Assembly (NCBI GenBank): GCA_032871835.1
Contig: CM065298.1
Coordinates: 12,467,096 to 12,531,095, forward strand
Direction: 5' to 3'
DNA length: 64,000 nucleotides
Source of the DNA: Dipteronia dyeriana
Lineage: Eukaryota > Streptophyta > Magnoliopsida > Sapindales > Sapindaceae
The position numbers and the translations under genes are program-made. Of the stretch, positions 23,841 through 36,591 are shown piece after piece (within the stretch, counting starts at the first letter, position 1; every line of letters begins with the position of its first letter). The notes under the pieces were generated by a model. The model was given only the letters and a program-made list of their open reading frames with translations, made no database searches and was not told where the DNA came from.

Positions 23841-25243
23841 ATAATTAAAAAAATCTAATGGTAATAATAATAAAACTGAAATTGCTTCAAAAAAATTTAA
23901 CGAGTTAAACAAAGATAAACAAGTTCTACAAAAGAGAATGGTGATATTCAATTATAGAAGAAATAATTGATTTAATTACCTTGATAAGTTCATCTTCCTC
24001 CTCACAGTTGTCGTGAGCGTTTGCCAATGAACTTCCATCAACTTTTTCACGATGTTGAGCAAACATTAAATGCACACCACACTTTTCCACCTTAAATTGT
24101 TCAATGTATGGAGAAATATAAAACTGGAAAGTGATCTCATTGTCATAACATAATAAGTCACTGCGATAGATATTGACAGTTTGGGTGACACACACATGGT
24201 TTGACCTAGTATTTGAGCCGAATAATGCGAATGCGAATGCTACACATGAGTCTCCATCTTTAGATTTAAGGTAGCAATCCCATTGTAAACTCCAAAATTG
24301 ATCATCCAAACCATCTTGATCGTCTAGACATGGAGTCACAACAATGCTCAAAACAAAACCCACATAGTTATAATCGAACCAATCCGGTTGTAGCTCCACA
24401 TTTATAGAAGACATAATGCTTCGAAAATTAAACCATTCCGGAATTTCACTACCAGGGTAACGTATATATTCAATTCTTGCTGCATCTTCATGATCCTATA
24501 CAATAAAAGTAATTAATTTGTAACTGACATTAGTGTAAGGAAAAATAAAAAATGTCACTAAAGTTCCAACCTTGTTATGCAGTATCAAAATTTCAAATGA
24601 TTTTTGTATATTTTAGTAACTCCGGTCCTTATTTTATAAGAAATATATTTCTTTAGTCCTTCTATTAAACAACGTTAGTCAAAATTAAACAATATATTTC
24701 TTTAGTCCTTATATAAACAAAGTTAGTCAAAATTAACAAAATTAATAATATGTTCATCTTACTATACATAATCCTCTTAAAAAATGTGCCAACTTTGAAA
24801 GAAATGTTAACTCGGTTACTATTATCTAAGAAAAGAATAATTAATATATTGAGGTCCCCGAAGTTTAGCATAAATAAAACTGTCCTACTTCATTTTTTTT
24901 TCATTAATTATATATGTTAAATCTAGAAGAAAATTCCATAAGAACAATAAAAACATTTTTTAAAGATTTTTAAAATTAAATCAATATTGAATTAAAATAT
25001 TTAATTTTAAGATAAAATAGTATATATAAATGATTTTAACTTGATTTTATAAAAATAATAATGATATTTTAAAAGATTCTTTAAATACTAAAATAAATTA
25101 TTTGATAATAACTTCAAAAAGTAAACCCTTATCTACTTCTTAAAATTAATGTCAAAATTTACTAGATTATCAATTAATCATTTTTAAAAGTTTTACCAAA
25201 CAATGTCAAAATAATAAAATAAATTAATTTTAACATTTCAAAA

Positions 25244-25546
25244 ACAATATCAAACTAGACATTAGACATCTAAAGTTGATTTTTTTTTTAAAGGCATCTA
25301 AAGTTGATTTTAGTTGACTAATGAATATAATACTGAATTGTCCATACTTTTTAAAAATTAAAATGAAGAGAAAATAATATATATATATATATAAAATAAT
25401 ATATATAAAACAATAATATATAATACTAAAAAGAAAATAATATATATAAAACAATATCAAATTAGACATTTGACAACTAAAGTTGATTTTAGTTGACTAA
25501 TGAATATAATACTGAATTGCCTATACTTTTTAAAATTTAAAATGAA
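25244..25546. repeat. ~100-bp direct repeat in TNL intron 4
   Basis: The segment starting acaatatcaaactagacatt at 25244 recurs at 25451; both include ttttagttgactaatgaata and continue to the same Pyr-poor end. They are separated by AT microsatellite sequence. Confidence 0.7.
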
Positions 25547-25587
<41 letters not shown>

Positions 25588-25590
25588 GAA
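25546..25590. repeat. (AAT)n microsatellite
   Basis: About 13-14 AAT units in TNL intron 4. Confidence 0.9.
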
Positions 25591-28500
25591 AAAAAAATTA
25601 AAAGGAGCAAATCTGCTCCCTCAAATTGCAGGGGACCATATCTGCTCCCTAAATAATAATAATAATAACGTACATATTAAAAGGAAGGAAGTAATACAAA
25701 CCTCATCATTCCAATATTGGATTTTCTGTACAGTATCTTTCACAATGTCCTCCATAATATTTGGATCCAATTCATAACAATTTTCAAAATCAGCAAAGAT
25801 ATTTCGGTCAATGATATTTCGAAATATTGAAAGGCACGGTAATACTTCCAGTGATGTGCAATTGGAAGCACCTATACCTACCAATAACTGAAGCTCAGGC
25901 AAATATTTAAGCTTCCTGCAGTTCTGTATATGCAACCACTCTAGGTTAGACAGATTTATAATGCTTGTGGGTATGCTTTCAAAACTATTTCCATCCAAAT
26001 TTAAGTTTGTTAGAGAGGATAAGCAATCGAAATTGTCAGGTAAGTTCGTGATACCACAATAGCTTAGATCTAGCCTTGTCAGATTGTGCCATCCTGAAAC
26101 TATACGTGGTAAGAACCAACACAACGCGATATCCCCTTCAACCCCATATCTACCGAACTGAAACTCCTTAATATTCTTCAAATCTATTATAGATGATGGT
26201 AATTCTTTTATAGCAGTTTCATTAGCCTCCAACTTCTTCAAAGAATCTAAAGCTCCGATATCACTAGGCAACTCCTCAAGCATTGAGCATTTTGATAGTC
26301 TCAGACTTTTAAGAGATTTCCACTCACAAACGCTGTTTGGAAGACTCTTAAGCCTTGTACAAGAAGCAAGATCCAAGTTAACTAGTCTACGTAGATACTT
26401 GATGGATGAGGGAAGTTCTTCAATAGAAGTGCCACTTAAATTTAACAATTCTAGATTACATGGCATCTCAGGCAATATCTCCAGATTTGAGCACCAAGAG
26501 AGATTTAAGAAGTCAAGCTTCCCGAGATCTTGAATAGAAGACGACATTTCATGCAAATATTCACAACTTTTTAGATTCAATCTCTCGAGATTTGGGAAAC
26601 CTGAGAGGTCTGGGCAAATGGTTATGCTGGAGTATCCAATGTTAAATTCTTTCAACTTAGCACAATGCTGTAACCAAAAGTTTTTTTAAAAAAATCAACA
26701 CATAATATTACTGTTTTACTACTTTATATAGTATTTACAAAACAATGTAAATATGAAAACATACCTGAACACCATTCCATAGTTGTTCATCTTTACTGTA
26801 ACTCATGTCAAGTTTAACAAGGTTCTCCGGAAGAAAACTCGACAATAGTGATTTTATCGGGCATCCATGCCAAGTAAGATACCTTAGCTCAGTGAAATCA
26901 AATTCAAGAGCTTTAGAAACATGTATCTTATTGGCCTCTCCGAAACTTGGGATATAAAAATTAAAAAACCTCAATTCATACATATTTGAGAAAGCACGTG
27001 GATTTAAGTGTATATCTCTTATTTTTGACATATCCAAAGAAATTCCTCTGATTGTTTTGGTGCCCTAGTATATTCACACACAAAAAAATAATAAAAAAAA
27101 AAGTTAGTATGTATGATAAATAGGTAAATACTCATTAGTTGTATAATTGTCAAAGAAACATCATATTATCCGTTCTTTTCCATAATGCTAACGCTCAAGT
27201 ATAAATGGAAATGATACTCTCTAAACTAACAAATAGTTAATTGAATGAATCTCACCGAATTTTTAGTCATAATATGATAGATATCCTCATTATGCCACAA
27301 TCGGCTACGTTTGCCAGGATCATCAATAGATTGTTGCCGCACAATTTCCGTAGCCATAGCTTGTAGCAAATCATGCATTGTTATCATGTTATCTGCCATG
27401 GTTATCAAAGACTTACCGATGAGAACATCTATTCCAATATCTGCCCGATATCCACATGCTTCTATGAATGCTTTTACAAGTCCAATGTTACTCCGTTTAA
27501 AAAAAAAGTGCAATATCTAAAAAGATATTCTTCTCTTCATCATCAAGTCCATCATAACTTATTTTTAACACCTTCTGTATATCTACATGAGGGATTGCTT
27601 CTAGTTTGTCAATTGCACTCACCCAAACCTCTTTTCTCCTATCAAGTAGATGGGACCCCAAAACTTTAAGTGCCAATGGAATCCCTCTAGCATATTTTAC
27701 CACTCTTTGAGATAGCTCCATGTAATCTTTGGTGGGATGGTTTCTTCTAAAGGCATACCTGGAAAAAAGCACAAGAGATTCCTGATCAATTAATGGCTGA
27801 ACTTCATAAACTTGATCCACTCCACCATTTCGAAGCACTTGCAAATCTCTTATTGTCATAATGATTCGACTTTGTGGACCGAGACAGTTAAAACCTCCAA
27901 TCAAATATTCTATTTTTTTATAATCGGACACGTCATCAAAAACAATGAGAAGCTTTTTACAGCCAAGTCTTTTCTTTATAAATGTATGCCTACAGCAAAA
28001 GTGCCTATATTTTCATTTCCATTCCCCAATAATGCTGAAAGAAGGCCTCGGTTCATGTCATGTAATCCATTGCTCTGTTCACACCGTTCCCTAACATTGT
28101 CAATGAAGTAAGAACCTTCAAATTGATAAGAGATTTTGTTGAATACAGTTTCAGCAAGAGATGTTTTGCCAATACCACCAATGCCCCAAATTCCTACACT
28201 ATGGACATCGTTTGTCCTAATGCTTAACAACGATTCTATTTCCTTGATCTTTGAATCTATTCCAACAAGGTGGTTGGTATCAGGGGAGGACAAGCGATTT
28301 ATTTTCTTCAAAACATCTTGGACAATAGCCTCAATAAGCAGAGACTCGGGCCTAACAAATATTATAAATTATTAAGTTGTAATAAATCAGACAGAATTAA
28401 AGATAATACTGACTATACATTTGAAATCACGTTGCTTTATGTTTTCTTTTATTATAAAAGAAATAGGCAACTTCTTCCAATTAAAATTTCTAGACAGAAT

Positions 28501-28750
28501 TGCTTTTACGTAATTCCCATTTAAAAGGGACCGTAATTGAGAATAAGGCATTATATACTATTCACATGATCTCAAAGTATTTACCCCTAATAAAAAATAA
28601 TAAACTTGGTCTAATTAAATAAATGGAAAACACTATAACTATATTTTTTTATTGTTCTTAACACAATCTACTTTTGGACAGAAATACTTTGAATAAAAAT
28701 ACTTTTTTAAGAAAGAAAATACTTTTAATTTTTTTAAATCTAAAAATAGG

Positions 28751-28850
28751 ACCTCCATCGGAGGTCTCGCAAACCTCCATTGGAGGTCTGCAGAGGTCAC
28801 AGATCACAAATAAAAATAAAATTTGGAGGTTGCAGACCTCCATTCCCCTC
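28751..28850. repeat. Cluster of short palindromes in TNL intron 1
   Basis: acctccatcggaggt (28751-28765), acctccattggaggt (28773-28787) and ggaggttgcagacctcc (28834-28850) are near-perfect palindromes with a shared ggaggt arm. They could form hairpins or be decayed ends of a foldback element. Confidence 0.6.
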
Positions 28851-29521
28851 CAATAAAAAATAATAGTTTTAAAACATTAAAGTAAATAGAAAGAACAGGG
28901 ATAATTTTATCTCTTTTGTGGATGTTTTTAATTTTGGCTAAAAATAGAAAACCGTTAAATTACAGGCTTAAAAGGGCTAATTTCTCTTAAGAAATAATTA
29001 TTATAAGAGAAAATTATGACTTACTTATTGGCACTTGAATGCCACCCAGAAAGATTGGCCGTTTCTTTGAGAGCATCTTTCCATCTCTGCACTTTGTGTA
29101 AACTATCCTTAAAACGTACTTCATGCTCAGCAAATGCTTTTGCAAAACTCCCTCTCTGATGCTTTACATCCGATGGATCTACCCCATAGAAAACTGGTAC
29201 CACCATCTGTTTGTTCTTTTCCCTGCATTCAAGGATCTTCACAAGTTCTTCCAGACACCATTTGGAAGATGCATAGTCTCTCGAGAAAACGATAACGGAT
29301 ACCTGTGACTTTTCGATTGCTTCAAGAAGAGATGGGGAGATTTCATCTCCTCTGTTGAGTCTGTAATCAATGTAAGTATCAATTTGTTTGTCACGCAAAG
29401 CTTTATGAAGATGACTGGTAAAATTGTAGCGGGTATCCTCGCCTCTAAAACTGATGAAGACATCATACTTGAATTGAGGAGTATTGGAAAAAGAAGAAGA
29501 AGGAATCAAACTCACTGCCAT

Positions 29522-29999
29522 TGATGATAATGAGATCAGACAATGAACGTTAAGACGAGGAGATAACAGAGTTGTTAGAGATGTGAATTCTTTATTGCTC
29601 TGTTTTTATTTTGCATTGACGTTAGAGTCTTAGTTGGCTTATATTTGGCATATCCCATTTCCTGGTGGACGGCAACCAGCTTCCTGATATTTTAATTAGT
29701 ATTACATCGGGCTGGTGCTATTGACACACCACAATGCTGAACTATTAAGACCTTATTTTTAAAATTAATTAGTATTTTTTTTTCTTTTATCAAATTACTT
29801 AAATAGACGTATAATTTTTATTAAAAAAATACTGTAAAAATAAAACTAATAAAACTAATAAAACCCTCTCTTTCTTTATTTCAAAACCCTAATAATATAG
29901 ATTATTTTAAATCATTGAATGTTTACTATATTTTTTTTTTCAGATCTCAATCTCAATCAATCAATCTCAATCTCACTTTCATCATTTATTCTTAGTTTC
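29522..29999. other. TNL upstream region
   Basis: Presumed promoter and 5' UTR of the TNL gene on the minus strand, then AT-rich spacer up to the broken Copia end. No firm TATA box or element chosen. Confidence 0.4.
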
Positions 30000-32900
30000 A
30001 AATTTGTCTCCATAAGAGTGTTGTAAGGGACAGCCTTTTCCATTTTGAACTTCTTCAACAAATCTTTTGCATACTTCTGTTAAGAAATAACAGTTCATTC
30101 ATGTGATTACTTAACTTCAATTCCAAGGAAATAATGAAGAAGTCCCATGTCTGTCATCTCAAACTCTTTCATCATGGACCTTTTAAAATCATCTTCCATG
30201 ATCACACTAATTCCTGTAAAAATAAGATCGTCAACATATAAGCAAGCAATAAGAAAATTACCACTTTTATCTTCTTTGGTGTAGAGTGCATGCTCATATG
30301 GACATCTCTTGAATCCATTCTTCAGGAAGAAACTATCAATTCGACTGTACCAAGCTCTTGGGGCTTGTTTTAGTCCATACAATGCTTTCCTCAGACGGTA
30401 CACCTTGTCTTCTTCTTCTTTCTTCACATAACCCGGTGGTTGTTCAACATATACTTCTTCTTCTAGGAAGCCATTCAAGAACGTCGATTTTACGTCAATT
30501 TGATGCACCTTCCATCCCTTCTGAGCTGCCAATGATAAAAGTAGACGAACTGTATCCAAACGGGTTACAGGAGCGAAGACTTCTTCATAATCGACACCGA
30601 ACTTCTGCTTGTAGCCTTTTACAACAAGTCTTGCTTTGTTTTTGTCTACTTCACCATTTGAATGCATTTTTGTTTTGTAAACTCATTTCACACCAAGAGT
30701 ACTTTTTCCATTCGGAAGTTCTGTCAACTCCCAAATCTTGTTTCTTTCAATTGCATCCATCTCTTGATTCATGGCAGCCCTCCATTTTTCTTCTTCAACT
30801 GCTTCTTCAAAATTTATTTGGTCTGCATATACAAATAATGCAAAATCCATACCATCAGTAGTAACCATGACATAGTCATTTGAGGGGTACATTTTGGATG
30901 GTAGATGCGGTCGAGATGATCTCCTTGGCAAATGTGATTCTTCATCACTCGAAGATGAGGATAATGGTTCATCTTCGTCTGGTTCAACCACTTGTGCATC
31001 TTTGTTGTTTTCAAAATCAATAGAAATTGATTTCTGCTTTTGATCAGCAACAATATTCCACTGCCAAGATTCTTCCCCATCAAATTGCACACCTCTACTT
31101 ACGATCACCTTCTTTAAGATGGGATTATACAAACAATAAGCTTTTGAACTTTCACTATATACCACCAAAATATATTTTTCTGTTTTATCATCCAGCTTAC
31201 CTCTTTTCTCATCCGGAATATGAGAATAAGTTATACTTCCAAAAACTCTCAAATGGCTGACACATGGTTTGAATCCACTCCAAGCTTCTTGAGGAGTCAT
31301 ACCTTGAACACTTCTAGTTGTAGCACGGTTCAATAGATAGACATCACATGTTACAGCATCGCCCGAAAATTCATCAGGTATCCCTTTGGCTTTCAACATG
31401 CTCCTTGCCAACTCCATGATGGTTCTATTTTTCCTCTCGGCCACTCTACTGAGGAGTGTAGCGAACAGTTTGCTGATGCCGAATTCCATTTTCCTTCAAA
31501 AACTTTTCAAAGCCATATATTCTCCACCACGATCGGAGCGTAACGTTTTTATTATATAACCACTCTGATTTTCAACAAGGGCTTTAAAAGTTTTGAAACA
31601 TTCAAAAACTCCACTTTTTTCTTTAAGTATATAAATCCATGTTTTTCTACTGTAATCGTCAATAAACGTAAGAAAATAGCGATTACCTCCAATTGATTGT
31701 GATCGCATAAGTCCACATAAATCAGTGTGAACAAATTCAAGTGGGTTTGAGGCTATCCATGCTTTGCCAACTGGAAATTGATTTCGGTGGTGCTTCCCGA
31801 GAATGCATGCTTCACAAACTTGATCATTTTTCTAACTAATGTTTGTCATTCCTCTTACCATGTGATTTTGACACATATAAGACAATGAGTGAAAACTCAA
31901 ATGTCCATACCGTAAATGCCACTGCCATGAAGGATCTTTCACCATAGTATTGAAACAAGAACTTTGGCCATATGAAAGATTCAAAGGGAACATTTTATTT
32001 TGAGTCATCTTTATCTTTGTAATGAGACCACCAACTTTGTCTCTGATCTCGCACACATCATCTTTAAAAGTTACATTGTGTCCTCTCTGCAAAAGCTGCA
32101 CAACACTCAATAGGTTGTGTTGGAACATAGAACACATTGTTGATCCGCTTGACACCTTTTTTTGTCTGAACAAGAATATCGCCCCTTCCTTTTACTTGAA
32201 GTCGTTTGTCATCACCAATCTTGACTTCATTTTGGAGAGAATCATCCATAATCATAAAAATGTCTCTGTTGCCCGACATATGGTTACTGCAACAGCTATC
32301 AACATACCACACCTCTTAAGCGATACCTTCTTGTGCCTTACAAGCTAGAAAGAGAGTATTTTCTCCATTATTATGTTCCTCATGCATAAAATTTGAATTG
32401 TCTCGATCACCATAATTTTTCTTTTGATCGCCATCATTTTTCTTCAATCTACAATATGCTTGAGTATGGCCAAAACAATTGCAATTATAGCATTGAATAT
32501 GAGAGTAATTACCACGGCCTCTACCTTGGTCTCTTCCTCTGTCTCTTCCTCTTCCTCGGCTTGAAGAAGAATTTGATTCCTCCTTGCTTTCATTGTTGTT
32601 GCTTCGATAGTCAAAATTTCTACTACCACTGCGTCCACCACTTCTCCCTCTAGAGCTTTGATTAAAAGAAGCTTGAGATTGAAAAGCTTGTTCTAAGGGA
32701 GTAGAATCAAATTGCTTCAATCTAAGCTCATGAGATTGGAGAGATCCCATTAAGCTATTAACTGATAAAATGGACAAGTCTCTAGATTATTCAATAGCAA
32801 CAACAACATGCTCAAATTTTCTAGTCATGCTCCGGAGAATTTTCTCCACAATTCTCTGATCTGAAATATGTTCACCATTTACTTTCATTTGATTAATAAT

Positions 32901-33326
32901 TAAAAGAACACGATTAAAGAATTCCTCCACTGATTCAGCATCTTTCATCTTGAGTGTATCAAATTCAGATCTAAGAGCTTGCAATCTCACCATTTTAACT
33001 TTATCTTCACCTTGATAAGTTGATTGCAGAGTGTCCCATGCCACCTTTGCTGAAGTTGTTGTGGAGATTCTTTCAAAGATTACTTCATCAACTGCTTGAT
33101 AGATGAAAAACAAAGCCTTCTTGTCTTTCTTGCGATTCTCCTTCAAATCATTGATCTGTTGTTGAGTAAGTCCAATTTGACTTTCCGGCTCAACAAATCC
33201 ATTCTCAATAATTTCCCATAAATCTTAGAAACCGAATAAAACTTTCATCTGCTGGCTCCATCGACTATAATTCTTTCCATCGAAGCGAGGAAGTTATGGT
33301 TGCAACATATTGTTGTTGGTCGCCAT
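30000..33326 (-). pseudogene. Copia gag-pol polyprotein remnant
   Basis: The likely start is the ATG at 33326 (MATNNN). Gag (RRIVEKILRS-like, SDQRIVEKILRSM) is followed by an RG-rich linker and a CCHC knuckle (CYNCNCFGHTQAYC). The protease block reads WYVDSCCSNHMSG, where the active-site triplet DSG has become DSC. Integrase follows (LRSDRGGEY, RVAERKNRTIMELA), then reverse transcriptase (QIDVKSTFLNG, ACLYVDDLIF, LHYFLGIEV). About five in-frame stops plus one frameshift near 32170 and a garbled stretch near 31470 inactivate it. Cytoplasmic particle assembly and cDNA integration would be its role in an intact copy. Confidence 0.88.
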
Positions 33327-33336
33327 ATTGAACCTG

Positions 33337-33348
33337 GCTCTGATATCA
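33337..33348 (-). other. Copia primer binding site
   Basis: On the minus strand tgatatcagagc, three bases after the 5' LTR, is one base off the usual complement of the initiator-tRNA-Met 3' end. Confidence 0.75.
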
Positions 33349-33351
33349 AAT

Positions 33352-33694
33352 TGTTGGAGGTGATTAGTGGGCCACAAAGGAGAACCAAGAATACTCCACC
33401 AGTTTATAGGATAGAAATTTGAGAGAAGAAAATTGTTCTCTCTGAAACTCACAAATGATTATAAAAAACACTCTACAATTGTTACTCTTTAGTGATCTTT
33501 TTATTTCTTGATGAGTTGATTACAAATGAGAATGTGCAGTCCTTTTATACTACATTGAGGACAATTCTAGAATAAGCTAATTAAATGACATATTAAATCA
33601 ACCCCCCATTGGAATTCCATGATACATAAAAGAACACCCTTTAGAATTCCAGCATTCATGAATCTGGATTAACTAAACAACCTTTAGAATTCCA
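33352..33694 (-). repeat. Copia 5' LTR (343 bp)
   Basis: On the minus strand it begins TGGAATTCTAAAGG and ends CTCCAACA, with TG...CA ends. The primer binding site follows at once. The motif gaattcca/cctttagaattcca occurs three times within the LTR. No second LTR is present in the window. Confidence 0.8.
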
Positions 33695-33705
33695 AGGTTC
33701 AAAAT

Positions 33706-33865
33706 TAGGGACGGGTATTGGGGATGAATGTAGTTCCCCCTGTTTCCGTCCCTATTTCCGAAAACCTTCCTCATCCCCTTATTTCTTCATCCCTATATGT
33801 GTGTATGTGTGGTTTGGAGAAAATGGGAAAATGAGAATTGGGGAGTCCCTATTTCCCCATTTCCT

Positions 33866-33941
<76 letters not shown>

Positions 33942-34512
33942 GGGGGGGGAGAACGGGATTGGGGAGAACGAGAATGGGGGAGTCTCTGTTTCCCCATTTC
34001 CTTATATATGTGTGTGTGTGTGTTTTGGGGGAAATAGGGAAATGAGAATGGGGAAGTCCTTGTTTCCCCATTTCCTTATATATATATTGCATATATATAT
34101 AGTCATTTTCTACTGAGTGAGCACTGATGTAAAATACATCAATATATTACATGTGGGTTATAGATTTATGGATAAGTATGGATATATACATACAAACCGA
34201 GTCAAAGTATTTGAATCTAATGGTCCATTTACAGGAAACTAATATATATATGATTTTTTAATTATATATTTTAGATTGAATTATTTTTTTTTCCATTAAA
34301 ATTAGATAATGAAATAGGATTAAACGAAAGTTTGAGATGACCGAATTACAAATTGAAATAAATAATAAGAAAAATTGAAGAAATGAAGAACGGGTTAAGG
34401 GAACCTCTCCCAAACACCCCATCCCCAATTCCCTAATTAGAGTTTTGGGACGGGGTACGTTGGAGGAGGGTAGAGGAATGAGGGCCCGCCCAAATAGACC
34501 CCACACCCATCC
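33706..34512. mobile_element. G/C-rich non-autonomous element, copy 1
   Basis: Starts tagggacggg just 11 bases from the Copia LTR and ends near ccccacacccatcc. Its right 220 bp is related to that of the element at 35.93-36.59 kb (shared agataatgaaataggat-like block, then cctctcccaaacacccca and ccccacacccatcc). Its left part is filled with simple repeats and three copies of tccctatttccccatttcc. No coding capacity; ORFs through it are low-complexity. Confidence 0.55.
33866..33949. repeat. (TA)n(TG)n tract ending in 25 consecutive G
   Basis: A TA run, then about 16 TG units, then a G homopolymer at 33925-33949. A shorter TG run at ~34008-34022 repeats the pattern in the next ~140-bp unit. Confidence 0.9.
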
Positions 34513-35933
34513 ATATTCCACTCCATCTTATTTTAAGAAAAATACATTTTCGTGTTATAATTGTGTGGCAAGAACCTACCATAATTTCAGTTCACATGAT
34601 GAACTTTTCAGGAAGTTTTATTTAAATTTCGTATGGTACTATTTAGATTTTTTTTAAAAAAAAAACATTTGACCTGTAGTTGTAATAATTCAAGAGTCCG
34701 TAGTTTCAGTCTTTTTTCTTCATTCAATTTCCTGGAAGAAGAAGCCTTGCTGCCTTGGAAAATTCCAAAAACCAAATTTGATTCTTGTCCTGAGGATAAT
34801 TCCATTTAAAAAATATATATATTATATGACAGTTTTATTCTAATAAAATTATTAAAAAGGATAAAAAAAATTCAAAACACACTAAAAACCAATTTCAATA
34901 CTCTAATTACTTTCCTTTTACATTTCACAAACCATAGAACATTTTGTTATTTGATTTCAAACTGATAAGAATGATTTACCTTTAAAAAAAGCATATATAT
35001 ATATATTTATGTGTAGATATTATCACCAAACTAATTATTACACTCAAATACTCAATTAACTGATGCACCCACGTTAAAAATTAAAAAATTCAGTTCTACT
35101 TTAAGCAACCATAAAACACCAAAAATACCATTATAGAAATAAATTTATTTATTTAAATAGATTTATCCTTAGATCCCTAAATTGAAACATTAACCTTTAC
35201 ATTCTACAAAATGAAATGAAAAAGGGAAAAAAAAAATCTTTCTTTTAACTTTTGTGTTTCCTTTGGTTGCGAGTGGAACAAACTCTAGAAATTTCTCATA
35301 AATAATCATATTAAATAAGTATAAACTTCTGTTGTTAGCATACTGGTTCACGTGAAATGTTTCATTTCTTGTTATGTTTGTTCAATTTACTAGTTTTTTT
35401 TTTTGTTAAAATTTCGAAACTAATATTTGCTAACAATGGAGTTCTTTCAAGATCAATTTTGAGTGAGATTAACTTGTTTTATTGTTTAAACTCAAGTTGA
35501 TGATTTCATACTATACTTAGTTGTAAAGATTTTTTTTTTTAAAAGCATTTAACAGAGTTTTAACTCTTTTTTCTTTTATCGGATTTTGTTATGAGAAAGT
35601 ATTTGACATTTATAAAATCGTATAAATATTTATTAGTTAAAGAAGAAGATGTTCATCATGAGTTAACTTATTTAAATTAATTCTTTTAAAAAAACTTTGT
35701 TAATTTAATTTACTTTTCCTTTTTATTAATTATATGTAAGGATATTTTTATAATATAGTATTTTTTTTTATAAAAAATAGGTGTATAAAAAATAGGTGTA
35801 CTAATTAATTTATTTTATAGATGGCATCGGCAGTCTTTTTAAAAAAAAATGTTGATTTTTGCACACACAAAAAACGAAATTGCTGAAAAAAGTAATAACA
35901 AATTTCTTTTTTAATTTGCAAAATTACGTTAAT
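34513..35933. other. AT-rich spacer, no gene seen
   Basis: Homopolymer-rich and AT-rich throughout, with no ORF or repeat that I could support. Confidence 0.5.
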
Positions 35934-36591
35934 TAGGGATGAGAATTTCTCCCATAAGGTCCCACACTCCCACTCCCATTTTGGGGGTAAATTTTACCAT
36001 CAAATGGGGTTTGGGGGTGGGTCAAAATTTACATCCAAAATCTAAATGGGAGTGCCTACCCACGCCCCCATTTCCCCATTCCCCCATTTTTTTATTAGGG
36101 GTGGGGGTGGAGCCCCATTTTCCCATATATATTTATATATTTTTATTTTTATTTTTTAAAAAAATAATAACTTTAACTCTATTACTCATTTACTCTCTAC
36201 CTATTTCCCTCACTTTCACATATATATTTATATGTAATACTATATTACTATAGTTATTTGTATTAATTTTGAATTAAATTAAATCAAGTATATATTTTAG
36301 TTTATTTATTAGATTGGATTTCGAAATAGGATGAATCGAACGATTGGAATGATCGAATTTCGAATCTCAAATTCTAAATTTCGGATTTTAAATTGGAAAA
36401 TGTTAGGATTTAACGGTGAGAAATGGGAGACGGGGGAGGGCAGGGGAACCTCACCCCAAACACTCTCATCCCCACTTCCCGTAAATGGGGTTTGGGGACA
36501 AGGGTGGAGGGAGGTTTTAGGAGCAAGAGTGGGGGTGGAGGTGGGTGTGGGGGGACCCTCCCCGCCCCAATAGGCCCCACACCCATCCCTA
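35934..36591. mobile_element. G/C-rich non-autonomous element, copy 2
   Basis: Ends are tagggatgaga and ...acccatcccta, short inverted repeats resembling those of the hAT MITEs in this window. Runs of ccccatttcccc and ggggtgggggtgg make up the subterminal parts. I did not find a convincing 8-bp target duplication. Confidence 0.55.

Larger units (their letters stand above)
23980..29521 (-). pseudogene. TIR-NB-LRR (TNL) immune receptor, two frameshifts in or near NB-ARC
   Basis: Exon 1, 29025-29521, is a TIR domain (YDVFISFRGEDTR, SSKWCLEEL with the NADase-type Glu at residue ~92). Exon 2, 27256-28351, holds NB-ARC: P-loop GIWGIGGIGKTS, kinase-2 KLLIVFDDV, QSRIIMTIRD, GIPLALKVLGSHL and TMHDLLQ. 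Exon 3 is 26765-27064. Exon 4, 25702-26667, carries leucine-rich repeats (LNLSGTSIEELPSSI). Exon 5, 23980-24495, is the C-JID/post-LRR region (YPGSEIPEWF, KVEKCGVHLM). All junctions are GT-AG and keep phase. The frame breaks twice in exon 2: near 27985 before kinase-2, and in a nine-base homopolymer near 27510 after DEEKNIFLDIA. Such receptors detect pathogen effectors and signal through TIR NADase activity. As sequenced the protein would be cut before kinase-2, but sequencing error at the homopolymer is possible. A further short 3' exon may exist below 23980. Confidence 0.85.
30000..33694 (-). mobile_element. Ty1/Copia LTR retrotransposon, 3' end lost
   Basis: Minus-strand element: 5' LTR, primer binding site, gag, protease, integrase and reverse transcriptase in Copia order. 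Homology stops near 30000, inside the region after reverse transcriptase (KYAKDLLKKFKMEKA), so RNase H and the 3' LTR are missing. Confidence 0.9.

Noticed and set aside
33797..34116. Several overlapping ORFs rich in Val-Cys, Gly or Thr-His
   Set aside because: They are translations of the TG and G simple repeats in all frames.
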